Source of the DNA: Rhodalgimonas zhirmunskyi
GTDB taxonomy: Bacteria; Pseudomonadota; Alphaproteobacteria; Rhodobacterales; Rhodobacteraceae
DNA length: 64,000 nt
Direction of reading: 5' to 3'
NCBI GenBank assembly: GCA_030848925.1
Contig: JANFFA010000005.1
Coordinates: forward strand, 1-64,000
The notes below the pieces were generated by a model. It was given only the letters and a program-made list of their open reading frames with translations, did no database searches and was not told the origin of the DNA. Below are positions 26,633-35,369 of this stretch, piece after piece. Position numbers and translations under genes: made by a program. How positions within the stretch are numbered: the stretch's first letter is position 1; the number at the start of each line of letters is the position of its first letter.

Positions 26633-28441
26633 ATGGCACGGGGCACCAGAGGCACAGCCGGGGCGCAGACGACCGCCGACGCCGAGCGACAGACATCAAA
26701 GGAAGTAGGCGCCCTGCGTGGGCTGCGCCCGTTCCTTGCGCCCTATAAGGGACAGGTGGCGGCGGCTGGGCTGGCGCTGGTTCTGACGGCTTCACTTTCG
26801 CTGGCGCTGCCGATGGCGGTGCGCCGGGTGGTCGATAATTTCGACACCAAGAGTGATGCGCTGCTGAACATGTATTTCGGGGCGGCGGTGCTGATCGCGG
26901 GGCTTTTGGCGCTGGGCACGGGGCTTCGATATGCGCTGGTCACGCGGCTGGGTGAGCGGGTGGTGGCCGATATCCGCAAGGCGGTGTTCGATCGGGTGAT
27001 CGGGCTTTCCCCTGGATTTTTCGAGAAGGTGATGACCGGCGAGGTGCTGAGCCGGATCACGACGGATACGACGCTGATCCTGTCGGTGATCGGCTCTTCG
27101 ATTTCGGTCGCGCTGCGCAACGTTTTGATTTTCTTTGGTGGCATGGTGTTGATGCTGCTGACCTCGGCCAAGTTGACCGGGCTGGTGTTGTTGATCGTGC
27201 CGCTGGTGATCGTGCCGATCCTTGTGCTGGGGCGGCGCTTGCGCACGCTGAGCCGCGAGAATCAGGATTGGATCGCGGAGAGTTCCGGCAATGCCAATGA
27301 GGCGCTGAGTTCGGTTCAGACAGTGCAGGCCTTTACCCATGAGCGCGCGAGCCGCCTGCAATTTGGCGAGGTGACGGAGCAGAGCTATCGCTCGGCGCGC
27401 CAGCGGATCACGGTGCGGGCGGTGATGACGGTGCTGGTGATGTTCCTTGTGTTCGTGGGCGTCGTGGGCGTTCTGTGGATCGGAGCGCGGGACGTGCGCG
27501 GCGGGACGATGTCATCGGGCGAGTTGATCCAGTTCGTGATCTATTCGGTCATGGTGGCGGGGGCGGTGGCGGCCCTTTCGGAAATCTGGGGCGAATTGCA
27601 GCGCGCGGCGGGCGCGACCGAGCGGTTGAACGAATTGCTGAACGCCGAGGATAATGTGAAAGATCCGGCGGTTCCGGTGGCCTTGCAGCGCCCGGTGCGC
27701 GGTGAGATTAGCTTTGAAGGCGTTAAGTTTTCCTATGCTTCGCGCCCCGATACCCCGGCGTTGGACGAGATCGACCTGACGATTCGGCCCGGTGAAACGG
27801 TGGCGTTGGTGGGGCCGTCGGGCGCGGGCAAGACGACGATCATCCAGATGATCCAGCGGTTCTATGACCCCGATGCAGGGCGCGTCTGTCTTGATGGGCA
27901 GGACCTGACCACGCTGGCGCGGACCGATTTCAGGGGCGAGCTTTCGCTGGTGCCGCAGGACCCGGTGATCTTTGCCGCGACGGCGCGTGAGAACATTCGC
28001 TTTGGCCGCGAGACGGCGAGCGATGCAGAGGTCGAAGCGGCCGCGCGCGCGGCGGCGGCGCACGAATTTATCGAAGCGCTGCCAAACGGTTACGACAGCC
28101 CCCTTGGCGAGCGTGGCGTGCTGCTTTCGGGCGGGCAGAAACAGCGGATCGCGATTGCGCGCGCCATCCTGCGCGATGCGCCGGTGCTGCTTTTGGACGA
28201 GGCGACGAGTGCGCTGGACGCCGAAAGCGAGCGCGCGGTGCAGGCGGCGGTGGACGCGCTGTCCGAAGGGCGCACGACGATTGTCGTGGCGCATCGGCTG
28301 GCCACGGTGAAGAAGGCCGACCGGATCATCGTGATGGAACACGGGCGGATCGCGGCGCAGGGCACCCATGACGAATTGGTCGCCGGGGGTGGGCTTTATG
28401 CGCGTCTGGCCAAGCTGCAATTCACCGACGGGACCACCTGA
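26633..28441 (+). CDS. ABC exporter, half-transporter with fused membrane and ATPase domains
   Basis: 602 residues. Six-helix transmembrane domain (about 40-320) then ATPase: Walker A GPSGAGKTT (394-402), signature LSGGQ (498-502), Walker B LLLDEATSALD (519-529), and the AHRLATV H-loop. Functions as a dimer; the MsbA/multidrug-like branch covers lipids and drugs. The start at 26633 has GGGAGG upstream. The frame is open back to 26522 but that part overlaps sequence right after the tRNA and lacks coding character. Substrate unknown. Confidence 0.9.
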   Translation: MARGTRGTAGAQTTADAERQTSKEVGALRGLRPFLAPYKGQVAAAGLALVLTASLSLALPMAVRRVVDNFDTKSDALLNMYFGAAVLIAGLLALGTGLRYALVTRLGERVVADIRKAVFDRVIGLSPGFFEKVMTGEVLSRITTDTTLILSVIGSSISVALRNVLIFFGGMVLMLLTSAKLTGLVLLIVPLVIVPILVLGRRLRTLSRENQDWIAESSGNANEALSSVQTVQAFTHERASRLQFGEVTEQSYRSARQRITVRAVMTVLVMFLVFVGVVGVLWIGARDVRGGTMSSGELIQFVIYSVMVAGAVAALSEIWGELQRAAGATERLNELLNAEDNVKDPAVPVALQRPVRGEISFEGVKFSYASRPDTPALDEIDLTIRPGETVALVGPSGAGKTTIIQMIQRFYDPDAGRVCLDGQDLTTLARTDFRGELSLVPQDPVIFAATARENIRFGRETASDAEVEAAARAAAAHEFIEALPNGYDSPLGERGVLLSGGQKQRIAIARAILRDAPVLLLDEATSALDAESERAVQAAVDALSEGRTTIVVAHRLATVKKADRIIVMEHGRIAAQGTHDELVAGGGLYARLAKLQFTDGTT

Positions 28442-28847
28442 GATTAAAATTGGGTTATGGCGGCGTGCCGAAGGGTTAACGGCGGATCGGGTCGAAAAAG
28501 GCCTGTCTGCGCGCCGCCTGCATTGTGTCTGCTTTGCGTATGGCGCGGGGTGCGCCGCGGGTGTTGCGCGCGTGTGTTGACGCGGCGCGCGGTGGCTTTC
28601 GCGGTGCCGAGGGGGCCGATGCCGGCCTGTGGGGCCGCCGGCGGATTTGAGTATTTTTGGAAAAATGAAAGGGGTGGGGCGGCGCTTTTGTAGGGGGCGT
28701 TGCCGGGTGGAAGGGCGCGTTTATGCCGCACGGCCATTTGTGCGCCTGCGGTTTCACCGGTTGACGTAGGGGCGCATACTGCCGGTGATTTCCGATGGCG
28801 CTTTGTGCCTCTTTGGGGCGGGCGCCGATCAAGCAGGAGTTTGCCCC
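28442..28847. other. 406-base intergenic region, no gene seen
   Basis: Contains element copy E (28635-28673) and the leader of the following acyl-CoA dehydrogenase gene (AGGAG at about 28835-28839). Codon use in the open frames here is not gene-like. A TTGACG at about 28759 could be part of a promoter but no matching -10 is clear. Confidence 0.5.
28635..28673 (+). repeat. Dispersed intergenic element, copy E
   Basis: Reads GCCGCCGGCGGATTTGAG then TATTTTTGGAAAAATGAAAGG, about 195 bases after the ABC exporter stop and in its direction. Closest in its A-rich tail to copy B. Confidence 0.5.
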
Positions 28848-30152
28848 ATGGATTTCGCCTATTCCGAAAAGAGCCTCGATCTTCAGCGCCGGGTGCGCGA
28901 CTTCATGGATGCCCATGTCATCCCGCGCCATGCGCAGTTCAAGGAAGAAGAGGCGCGCGGCACGTTCGAGATTTCCTTCATGGATGATCTCAAGGCGCTG
29001 GCCAAGGAAGAGGGGCTTTGGAACATGTTCCTGCCCGGGCTGGGCGCGGATGAGCCGGGGGTCGGGCTTTCGGTTCTGGACTACGCCCCGCTGGCCGAGA
29101 TCATGGGCCGCCTGATGTGGGCGTCGGAAGTGTTCAATTGTTCCGCGCCCGACACCGGCAACATGGAAATCCTGCACATGTTCGGCACGCCCGAGCAGAA
29201 GGAAACCTGGCTCAAGCCGCTGTTGAACGGCGAGATCCGCTCGGCGTTTTCGATGACGGAGCCGGACAGCGCCAGTTCGGACGCGACCAATATTGCCACG
29301 GTGATGCGCCGCGAGGGCGACGAATATGTGATCAACGGGCGCAAGTGGTTTTCCACCGGGGCGGCCAGCCCGCGCTGCAAGCTTTCGATCGTGATGGGCA
29401 AGACCGACCCGGACAACCCCGACCGGCATCGCCAGCAGAGCATGATCCTTGTGCCGCTGGATGCGCCGGGGGTGAAGATCGTGCGCAACACCCCGGTGAT
29501 GAACCACGTCGATTACGAAAGCCATTGCGAGATTGCCTTCGAGAATGTGCGGGTGCCGGTGAGCAACCTGTTGGGCGAGGAGGGCAGCGGCTTCGCCATC
29601 GCGCAGGCGCGGCTTGGGCCGGGGCGGATTCACCATTGCATGCGCTCGATCGGGCAGGCCGAACTGGCGCATCAGATGATGGTGGAGCGGTCGTTGGAGC
29701 GTAAGACCTTCGGTCGCTACCTGCACGAGCATGGCATGATGCAGGAGAAGATCGCCCGCAACCGGATGGAGATCGATCAGGCGCGGCTTCTGGTGCTGAA
29801 GGCGGCGTGGTTGATCGACCAGTTCGGCGTGAAGGCGGCGCGCACGGAAGTGTCGATGATCAAGGTGGTGGTGCCCGAGATGCAGCAGCGCGTGGTGGAT
29901 CGGGCGATGCAGACCTTTGGCGGCATGGGGGTGACGCCCGACACGCCGCTGCCCAACCTGTGGACCATGGCGCGGTCGCTTCGGCTGGCCGATGGGCCGG
30001 ACGAGGTGCATATGCGCACGCTGGCCCGGATGGAGGTGAGAAAGGCGCAGAAGGGGGCGATGGACACGCATCGGTTCATGACATTGCCCGACCGCGCCAA
30101 TGAGCGCGACATGCGCGAAGGGCGCGAAGGCTGGAGCCCGGCGAAGCGCTAA
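28848..30152 (+). CDS. Acyl-CoA dehydrogenase, ACAD10/11-like
   Basis: 434 residues. FAD-contacting FSMTEPDSASSDATNI and VINGRKWFSTGA; C-terminal FGGMGVTPDTPLPNLW and LADGPDEVHMRTLARME. The ADGPDEVH ending, in place of YEGTNEI, is the ACAD10/11 subgroup mark; these act on long branched or 4-hydroxy acyl-CoAs in other organisms. Ribosome site AGGAG before the ATG at 28848. It converges with an alpha-methylacyl-CoA racemase-like gene, which would fit breakdown of methyl-branched acyl-CoAs; that link is inference. Confidence 0.9.
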   Translation: MDFAYSEKSLDLQRRVRDFMDAHVIPRHAQFKEEEARGTFEISFMDDLKALAKEEGLWNMFLPGLGADEPGVGLSVLDYAPLAEIMGRLMWASEVFNCSAPDTGNMEILHMFGTPEQKETWLKPLLNGEIRSAFSMTEPDSASSDATNIATVMRREGDEYVINGRKWFSTGAASPRCKLSIVMGKTDPDNPDRHRQQSMILVPLDAPGVKIVRNTPVMNHVDYESHCEIAFENVRVPVSNLLGEEGSGFAIAQARLGPGRIHHCMRSIGQAELAHQMMVERSLERKTFGRYLHEHGMMQEKIARNRMEIDQARLLVLKAAWLIDQFGVKAARTEVSMIKVVVPEMQQRVVDRAMQTFGGMGVTPDTPLPNLWTMARSLRLADGPDEVHMRTLARMEVRKAQKGAMDTHRFMTLPDRANERDMREGREGWSPAKR

Positions 30153-30170
30153 GGGCGTGCGGCGGCCCGT

Positions 30171-31322
30171 CTAGGGCAGGATGCCGTCGTTTTGCAGCCG
30201 GGTGATGGTGGCCTCGTCATAGCCCAACTCGCGCAGCACGGTGGCGGTATCGGCGCCCGGTGCGACGGGGCTTTGCGGCGCGGCGGGTTGGCTGCGCGAA
30301 AAGCGGGGGGCCGGGGCGGCCTGTGTCACGCCGTTCACCTGCGTGAAGGTGCCGCGCGCGGCGAGATGCGGGTGTTTGGGCGCCTCGGACCAAGTGAGGA
30401 CGGGGGTGGCGCAGGCGTCGGAGCCGTCGAAAATGGCCGTCCACTCATCGCGGGTTTTCTGGCGGAACACCTCGGCATAGCTGGTGCGGCGGTCGGGCCA
30501 TGTGCGCGCGTCCATCTGGCTTGCCTTGTGATCTTGGGGGAGGTCGGCGCGGGCCACCAGTTCGGCGAAGAACTGCGGCTCGAGAGGGCCGACGGCGAGG
30601 AATTTGCCATCGGCGCATTCATAGGTGCGATAGAACGGTGCACCACCGTCGAGCAGGTTGGCTTGCCGGTCCTCGGACCAGTGGCCGCGCGCGATGAAGG
30701 CATGCACCAGCCCCATCAGCGCCGAGGCGCCATCGACCATGGCCGCATCGACGACCTGTCCCTTGCCCGACGTTTGCCGCTCGTAGAGCGCGGCCATGAT
30801 GCCGAACAGCAGGAACATGGTGCCGCCGCCGTAATCGGCGCCGATGTTGAGCGGGGGTGGCGGGGTGTCATCCGCCGTGCCGATGGCGTGGAGAAAGCCG
30901 GTGAGGCCGAGGTAGTTGATGTCGTGTCCGGCGGTTTGCGAAAGCGGGCCGTCCTGCCCCCAGCCGGTCATCCGGGCGAAGACGAGGCCGGGGTTAAGGG
31001 CGGCGCACTCTTCCGGCCCCAACCCCATGCGCTCCATCACGCTGGGGCGGAAGCCTTCGATCAGGACATCGGCGCGGGTGATCAGGGCTTTTGCTGCTGC
31101 CACGCCCTCGACCGATTTGAGGTTGAGCGCGACGGAGCGTTTGCCGCGGTTATTGATGTCGGTCGGATCGGCGGGGCCGGATTTGCGGGTGATGAGCGTG
31201 ACCGTTGCCCCGAGATCGGCGAGCAACTGACCCGCCAGCGGGGCCGGGCCGAGGCCCTGCATTTCGACCACGTTCAGCCCTTTGAGGGGGCCGGTTTTCG
31301 CGGGTTGGGTGCTGTTGGTCAT
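30171..31322 (-). CDS. CoA-transferase family III, alpha-methylacyl-CoA racemase-like
   Basis: 383 residues, knotted family III fold. Racemase-type catalytic pair: His in AGHDINYLGLTG and Asp in NIGADYGGG, with Glu in YRTYECADGKFLAVG. In true CoA-transferases an Asp nucleophile follows a different motif, so racemase (2R/2S epimerisation of 2-methylacyl-CoA) is the better call. It lies 18 bases from the end of the convergent ACAD10/11-like gene. Start ATG at 31322 has GGAGGAGACAG upstream. Confidence 0.85.
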   Translation of the reverse strand: MTNSTQPAKTGPLKGLNVVEMQGLGPAPLAGQLLADLGATVTLITRKSGPADPTDINNRGKRSVALNLKSVEGVAAAKALITRADVLIEGFRPSVMERMGLGPEECAALNPGLVFARMTGWGQDGPLSQTAGHDINYLGLTGFLHAIGTADDTPPPPLNIGADYGGGTMFLLFGIMAALYERQTSGKGQVVDAAMVDGASALMGLVHAFIARGHWSEDRQANLLDGGAPFYRTYECADGKFLAVGPLEPQFFAELVARADLPQDHKASQMDARTWPDRRTSYAEVFRQKTRDEWTAIFDGSDACATPVLTWSEAPKHPHLAARGTFTQVNGVTQAAPAPRFSRSQPAAPQSPVAPGADTATVLRELGYDEATITRLQNDGILP

Positions 31323-31424
31323 GGCTGTCTCCTCCGTCCGTATGGCTTGTGGATAGCCTGTGGCGGGGCGGCGCGAAAGATGCGCGGTCGTGGACGGGGG
31401 AGAACTGTGCGTCAGAACCGTGCG

Positions 31425-32975
31425 TCAGAACAGGGCGGAGGGCAGCCACGTGGCGACGGCGGGTAGTGCCCAGATCAGGGCGATGCCGATGGCCTGAAGG
31501 CCGATGAAGGGCACCACGCCGCGATAGATCTGGCTTGTCCTGATCTCGTCGGGGGCGGCAGCGCGCAGGTAGAAGAGGGAAAAGCCGAACGGCGGGGTCA
31601 GGAAGCTGGTTTGCAGGTTGATCGCAAGCAGCACGCCGAGCCAGATCGGATCATGCCCCATCAGGATGAGGCTTGGCGTGACGAGCGGCAGGACGATGAC
31701 CGAGATTTCGACGAAATCGAGGAAGAAACCGAGAACGAACACGAAAAGCATGACGAAGAGCAGCGCACCGGACGGCCCGCCGGGCAGGTTTTCGAGCAGG
31801 TGGGCGACACGGTCTTCGCCGCCGAGGCCGATGAAGACCAGCGAGAAGAACCCGGCGGCGAGGATCGTGGCGAAGATCATCGAGGTCATCGTCAGGGTGG
31901 AGGTCACCGCGTCATTCAGCATCCGTTCGCGGATCGCCGCGCGCAGGGCGAGGGCGACGGCGGCCAGCCCGGCAAGGGCGAGAAGGGTGTAGAGCCCGCC
32001 AAGCGCGTAGTCGAGCGCGCCATTATCGTTGCGTTGCAGGCGCACGGGGTAAGCCCCGGCGAGAAGGCCGAGCACGATCAGCGCGGCGGCACCGATCAGG
32101 ATCAGCCGGGGATTGAGGCCGATCTTGCGCCCGGCCATGAGCAGCGCGCCGATGGCGCCGACCGAGGCGGCCTCGGTCGGGGTGGCGACACCGCCGAGGA
32201 TGGCGCCGAGTACGGCGAAGATCAGCAGGATCGGCGGCACGATGGCGGCCATCACCTCGCCCCGGTCGGGTTTGGCGAGGTCGAGATCGGCGGGCGGCAT
32301 GTCCTGCGGGCGCAGGGCGCCCCGGATCAGGATATAGATCAGGTAAAGCGCCACCAGCAGCAGGCCGGGCAGGATCGCGGCGGCGAAGAACTGTCCCACA
32401 GAAAGCGCCTCGACCGAGAATTTGCCCTGCTCGTATTGCGCCTGTTGATAGGCGTTCGACATCACGTCGGAGAGGATGATCAGAAGGGTCGAGGGCGGGA
32501 TGATCTGGCCCAGCGTGCCGGCGGTGCAGACGATGCCGGAGGCAACCGAGGGGTTGTAGCCCGCGCGCAGCATGGTGGGCAGGGCGATCATGCCCATGGC
32601 CACCACCGTGGCGCCAACGATCCCGGTCGAGGCGGCCAGAAGCGCGCCGACCAGCACCACGGAAATCCCCAGCCCGCCGCGCAACTGGCCAAAGCTGCGC
32701 CCCATCGTGTCGAGCAGTTCTTCGGCGATGCGGCTTTTTTCAAGGATCGCCCCCATCAGCACGAAGACCGGGATGGCGATCAGCGTCGTGTTGGAGATGA
32801 GGCCGAAGGCGCGTTGGCCGAGCGCGCCCAGAAGCGAGACATCCATCACGCCGAGCACCCAGCCGAGATAGGCAAAGATCACCGCGACACCCGCGATGCT
32901 GAACGACACCGGAAAGCCCGAGAGGATCGCCAGCATCAGCGCCGCGAACATGATCAGGTCGAGATATGCGGTCAT
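31425..32975 (-). CDS. TRAP transporter large permease (DctM/TakM type)
   Basis: 516 residues with about 13-14 membrane helices. Conserved TRAP motifs: GAILEKSRIAEELLD, GIVGATVVAMGMIALPTMLRAGY and CTAGTLGQIIPPST in the first half, and FLTPPFGFSLFYLRAAAP in the last. It is longer than the usual 430 residues because of a central insert, as in TakM-like members. Overlaps the small permease gene by four bases. Ends the hutI-hutU-flavin reductase-TRAP series. Confidence 0.93.
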   Translation of the reverse strand: MTAYLDLIMFAALMLAILSGFPVSFSIAGVAVIFAYLGWVLGVMDVSLLGALGQRAFGLISNTTLIAIPVFVLMGAILEKSRIAEELLDTMGRSFGQLRGGLGISVVLVGALLAASTGIVGATVVAMGMIALPTMLRAGYNPSVASGIVCTAGTLGQIIPPSTLLIILSDVMSNAYQQAQYEQGKFSVEALSVGQFFAAAILPGLLLVALYLIYILIRGALRPQDMPPADLDLAKPDRGEVMAAIVPPILLIFAVLGAILGGVATPTEAASVGAIGALLMAGRKIGLNPRLILIGAAALIVLGLLAGAYPVRLQRNDNGALDYALGGLYTLLALAGLAAVALALRAAIRERMLNDAVTSTLTMTSMIFATILAAGFFSLVFIGLGGEDRVAHLLENLPGGPSGALLFVMLFVFVLGFFLDFVEISVIVLPLVTPSLILMGHDPIWLGVLLAINLQTSFLTPPFGFSLFYLRAAAPDEIRTSQIYRGVVPFIGLQAIGIALIWALPAVATWLPSALF

Positions 32976-33469
32976 GCGTTTGCCCGTTCGCTGAAGAGGC
33001 GCAGGAGCAGCGCGAAGGATTGCAGCAGGATCAGGATGCAGAAGGCCGGGATCAGGGATTTGAGAAGGAACACCGCCTCGATCCCGCCGACCGAGATCGG
33101 GCCTTCGAGGATTTTCCACGAATTGCGCACCGAGGGCCACGACCAGTAGAGCAGCGCGCCCATCGAAGGGATCAAAAGGAACAGGTGGCCGAAGATATCG
33201 ATCCGGCGTTGGGCGGCGGGGCCGAGCCGGGCATAGAACACATCGACACGCACGTGCTTGTCGACCAGAAGCGTATAGCCCGCGCCCAGCATGAAGACGG
33301 TGGCATGCAGGTAGAGCACGCTTTCCTGCGCGGCGATGGAATTGACGCCGAAGACATAGCGCCCGATGACGATGCAGAACTGCACCAGCACCATGAGCAG
33401 CGCCAGCCATTTGACCACGCTGGCCACGGCGCGGTTGATCCCGTCGATTGCCTTTGCCAAGCCGAGCAT
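32972..33469 (-). CDS. TRAP transporter small permease (DctQ/TakQ type)
   Basis: 165 residues with four membrane helices; characteristic VIGRYVFGVNSIAAQESVLYLHATVFMLGAGYTL (given as a pattern in fragments) and KHVRVDVFYARL. Start chosen at ATG 33469 (MLGLAKAID) rather than an upstream TTG, because relatives start near the first helix. Overlaps dctM by ATGA. Confidence 0.92.
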   Translation of the reverse strand: MLGLAKAIDGINRAVASVVKWLALLMVLVQFCIVIGRYVFGVNSIAAQESVLYLHATVFMLGAGYTLLVDKHVRVDVFYARLGPAAQRRIDIFGHLFLLIPSMGALLYWSWPSVRNSWKILEGPISVGGIEAVFLLKSLIPAFCILILLQSFALLLRLFSERANA

Positions 33470-33561
33470 CCCCGCCCCCGTTCTTGCCGCTCTGTTGCTG
33501 CCTGTTGGCAGGTGCGGTGCGCGACTGTGGCCGCGCACCGCGTTTGGATCAATAGCCGGTA

Positions 33562-34647
33562 TCAATACCCGAAGACGCCCGCGCGCGCGTTCATCTGACC
33601 GTTGTCGGCATAGGTCATGTAACCGCCGATCAGGTCGCGATAGCTGATGAAGCTTTCGGTGATGCGGCGCACCAACTCGTCATCGTCGGCGCGGTATTCT
33701 TCCATGATCTCGACGGCGGCGGCACCCATGGCGGCGATCACATCGTCGGGCAGTTTGCGCACCTTCACGTCATGTTCGTCGACCAGCGTTTTCAGCGACT
33801 GGGCGTGCTTGGTCATGTATTCCGTCCAGACCGGGTTGTAGAGACCGTGGCAGGCCTGCGTCACCACTTCCTTGAGGTCGTCGGGCAGGGCGGCGAAGAC
33901 ATCGGCGTTGACGCCGCATTCTTCGGCGGAGGACGGCTCGCCCACGCCGGGCCAGTAGTAGTAGGGCGCGACCTGATAGTAACCCATCGCCGAATCCGTC
34001 CACGGGCCGATGAATTCACCCGCATCAAGCGCGCCGGTCTGCAACGCCTGGAACATTGCGGGGCCGGACATGGCCTCGGCTGCCATGCCGAGCTTGGCCG
34101 CCATTTGCGAGGCGATGCCGGTGGTGCGGAATTTCATGCCCTTGAGGTCTTCGGCCGAGGTGATCTCGTTCTTGAACCAGCCGGCCCATTGCGGGCCGGA
34201 GTTGCCGCACAGGAACGGCTTGATGCCGAAGCGTCCATACATTTCGTCATAGAGCGCCTGACCGCCGCCTTGGTAGAGCCAGCCGAACTGTTCGTCCGCG
34301 CGCAGGCCGAAGGGCTGTGAGCCGAACAGGAGAATGCCCTTGGACTTGGAGCCCCAGTAGGCGGGAACGGCATGGTAAAGCTCGGCCGTGCCTTCCGAGA
34401 CGGCGTCGAACACGCCGCGCCCGGGCACGATTTCACCGGCGGCGAAGAGTTTGACCTCGATCCGCCCGCCCGACAGGGTGGTGATCCGATCGGCCAGCAT
34501 TTGCGCGGCGACGCCCGGTCCGGGCAGATTTTTCGGCCATGCGGTGACCATTTTCCATTGCATCACGTCCTGCGCGATGGCCGGGGCGGCGAGCGATGTG
34601 GCGGCGGCGCCGAGCGCGCCGGTGGCGAGGAATTTGCGTCTGTCCAT
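33562..34647 (-). CDS. TRAP transporter substrate-binding protein (TakP-like)
   Basis: 361 residues with a twin-arginine style signal (MDRRKFLATGALGAAATSLAAPAIAQ split here: RRKFL motif at 3-7, cleavage after AIA). The conserved FRTTGIASQMAAKLG and LQTGALDAGEFIGPW segments carry the Arg that binds a carboxylate. This is the TakP/2-oxoacid branch of DctP7-type proteins, so the ligand is probably a small organic acid. Located after hutU and a flavin reductase gene, so urocanate, imidazolonepropionate relatives or another carboxylate may be the cargo. Strong ribosome site AAGGAGACC. Confidence 0.93.
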   Translation of the reverse strand: MDRRKFLATGALGAAATSLAAPAIAQDVMQWKMVTAWPKNLPGPGVAAQMLADRITTLSGGRIEVKLFAAGEIVPGRGVFDAVSEGTAELYHAVPAYWGSKSKGILLFGSQPFGLRADEQFGWLYQGGGQALYDEMYGRFGIKPFLCGNSGPQWAGWFKNEITSAEDLKGMKFRTTGIASQMAAKLGMAAEAMSGPAMFQALQTGALDAGEFIGPWTDSAMGYYQVAPYYYWPGVGEPSSAEECGVNADVFAALPDDLKEVVTQACHGLYNPVWTEYMTKHAQSLKTLVDEHDVKVRKLPDDVIAAMGAAAVEIMEEYRADDDELVRRITESFISYRDLIGGYMTYADNGQMNARAGVFGY

Positions 34648-34699
34648 TTGGGGTCTCCTTGTTGGTGGTGGGTTGTGTTGGCTGGCCTTTTTCAGCGGC

Positions 34700-35365
34700 C
34701 TAGCGGGTTGGGGTGGGTTTGCCTTCCAGTCCGTCTTCCGCGGCTCCGGAGGCGCTGGGAATCCGCATTTCGAACGTGTCGGAAATGCGGGCGTAATCGT
34801 AGTATCCCATGCGCGCGATCGGCTCGATTTTGGCGATGTCGAGCTTGCCTGATGGCAAAATGAGCTCGTCTGCCACATGGATGCGCATGACTTGGCCATA
34901 GACCACGTCGATGCTGCCCACGGGGCTGTTGCCGGGCAGGCGGTGGGTCGAAAGGTAGCGGCATTCGAAGTGGCAGGGGCTTTCGGCGACGCGCGCGCCG
35001 GGGGCGTCGATGCAGGGGGCCTTGGTGACGCCGGCGTGCTCGAACTCGTCCTCGTTCGGGGGCAGGGCCATGGCCGAGGTATTGACCGCCTCGCGCAACG
35101 CATAAGTGGCCATGTTCCAGACGAACCAGCCGGTTTCCTCGGCATTCAGAACCGTATCCTTGCGCCGCCCGTCGGGATATTGGTTGGCGGCAAACATCAC
35201 CATCGGCGGATCGAAGGTGAGGTTCTGCCATTGGCTATAGGGGGCGAGGTTGTGCACGCCATCGCGGCTGACGGTGGAGAGCCAGCCGATCGGGCGCGGC
35301 ACGGTGCAGGCCTTGAACGGCGAAAAAGGCAGCGGGCAGGCGTCGCTGTCGGGGGCGTAGTGCAT
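34700..35365 (-). CDS. Flavin reductase family protein (FMN-binding split barrel)
   Basis: 221 residues. Begins with PRPIGWLSTVSRDGVHNLAPYSQW, quoted in part, the hallmark of the DIM6/NTAB flavin reductase-like domain; also MVMFAANQYPDGRRKDTVLNAE. Such proteins bind FMN and supply reduced flavin or act as oxidoreductases. Starts four bases after the hutU stop and is followed by dctP, so it belongs to the hut transcription unit. No partner monooxygenase is in view. Role in histidine or urocanate use is unclear. Confidence 0.85.
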   Translation of the reverse strand: MHYAPDSDACPLPFSPFKACTVPRPIGWLSTVSRDGVHNLAPYSQWQNLTFDPPMVMFAANQYPDGRRKDTVLNAEETGWFVWNMATYALREAVNTSAMALPPNEDEFEHAGVTKAPCIDAPGARVAESPCHFECRYLSTHRLPGNSPVGSIDVVYGQVMRIHVADELILPSGKLDIAKIEPIARMGYYDYARISDTFEMRIPSASGAAEDGLEGKPTPTR

Positions 35366-35369
35366 CGGC

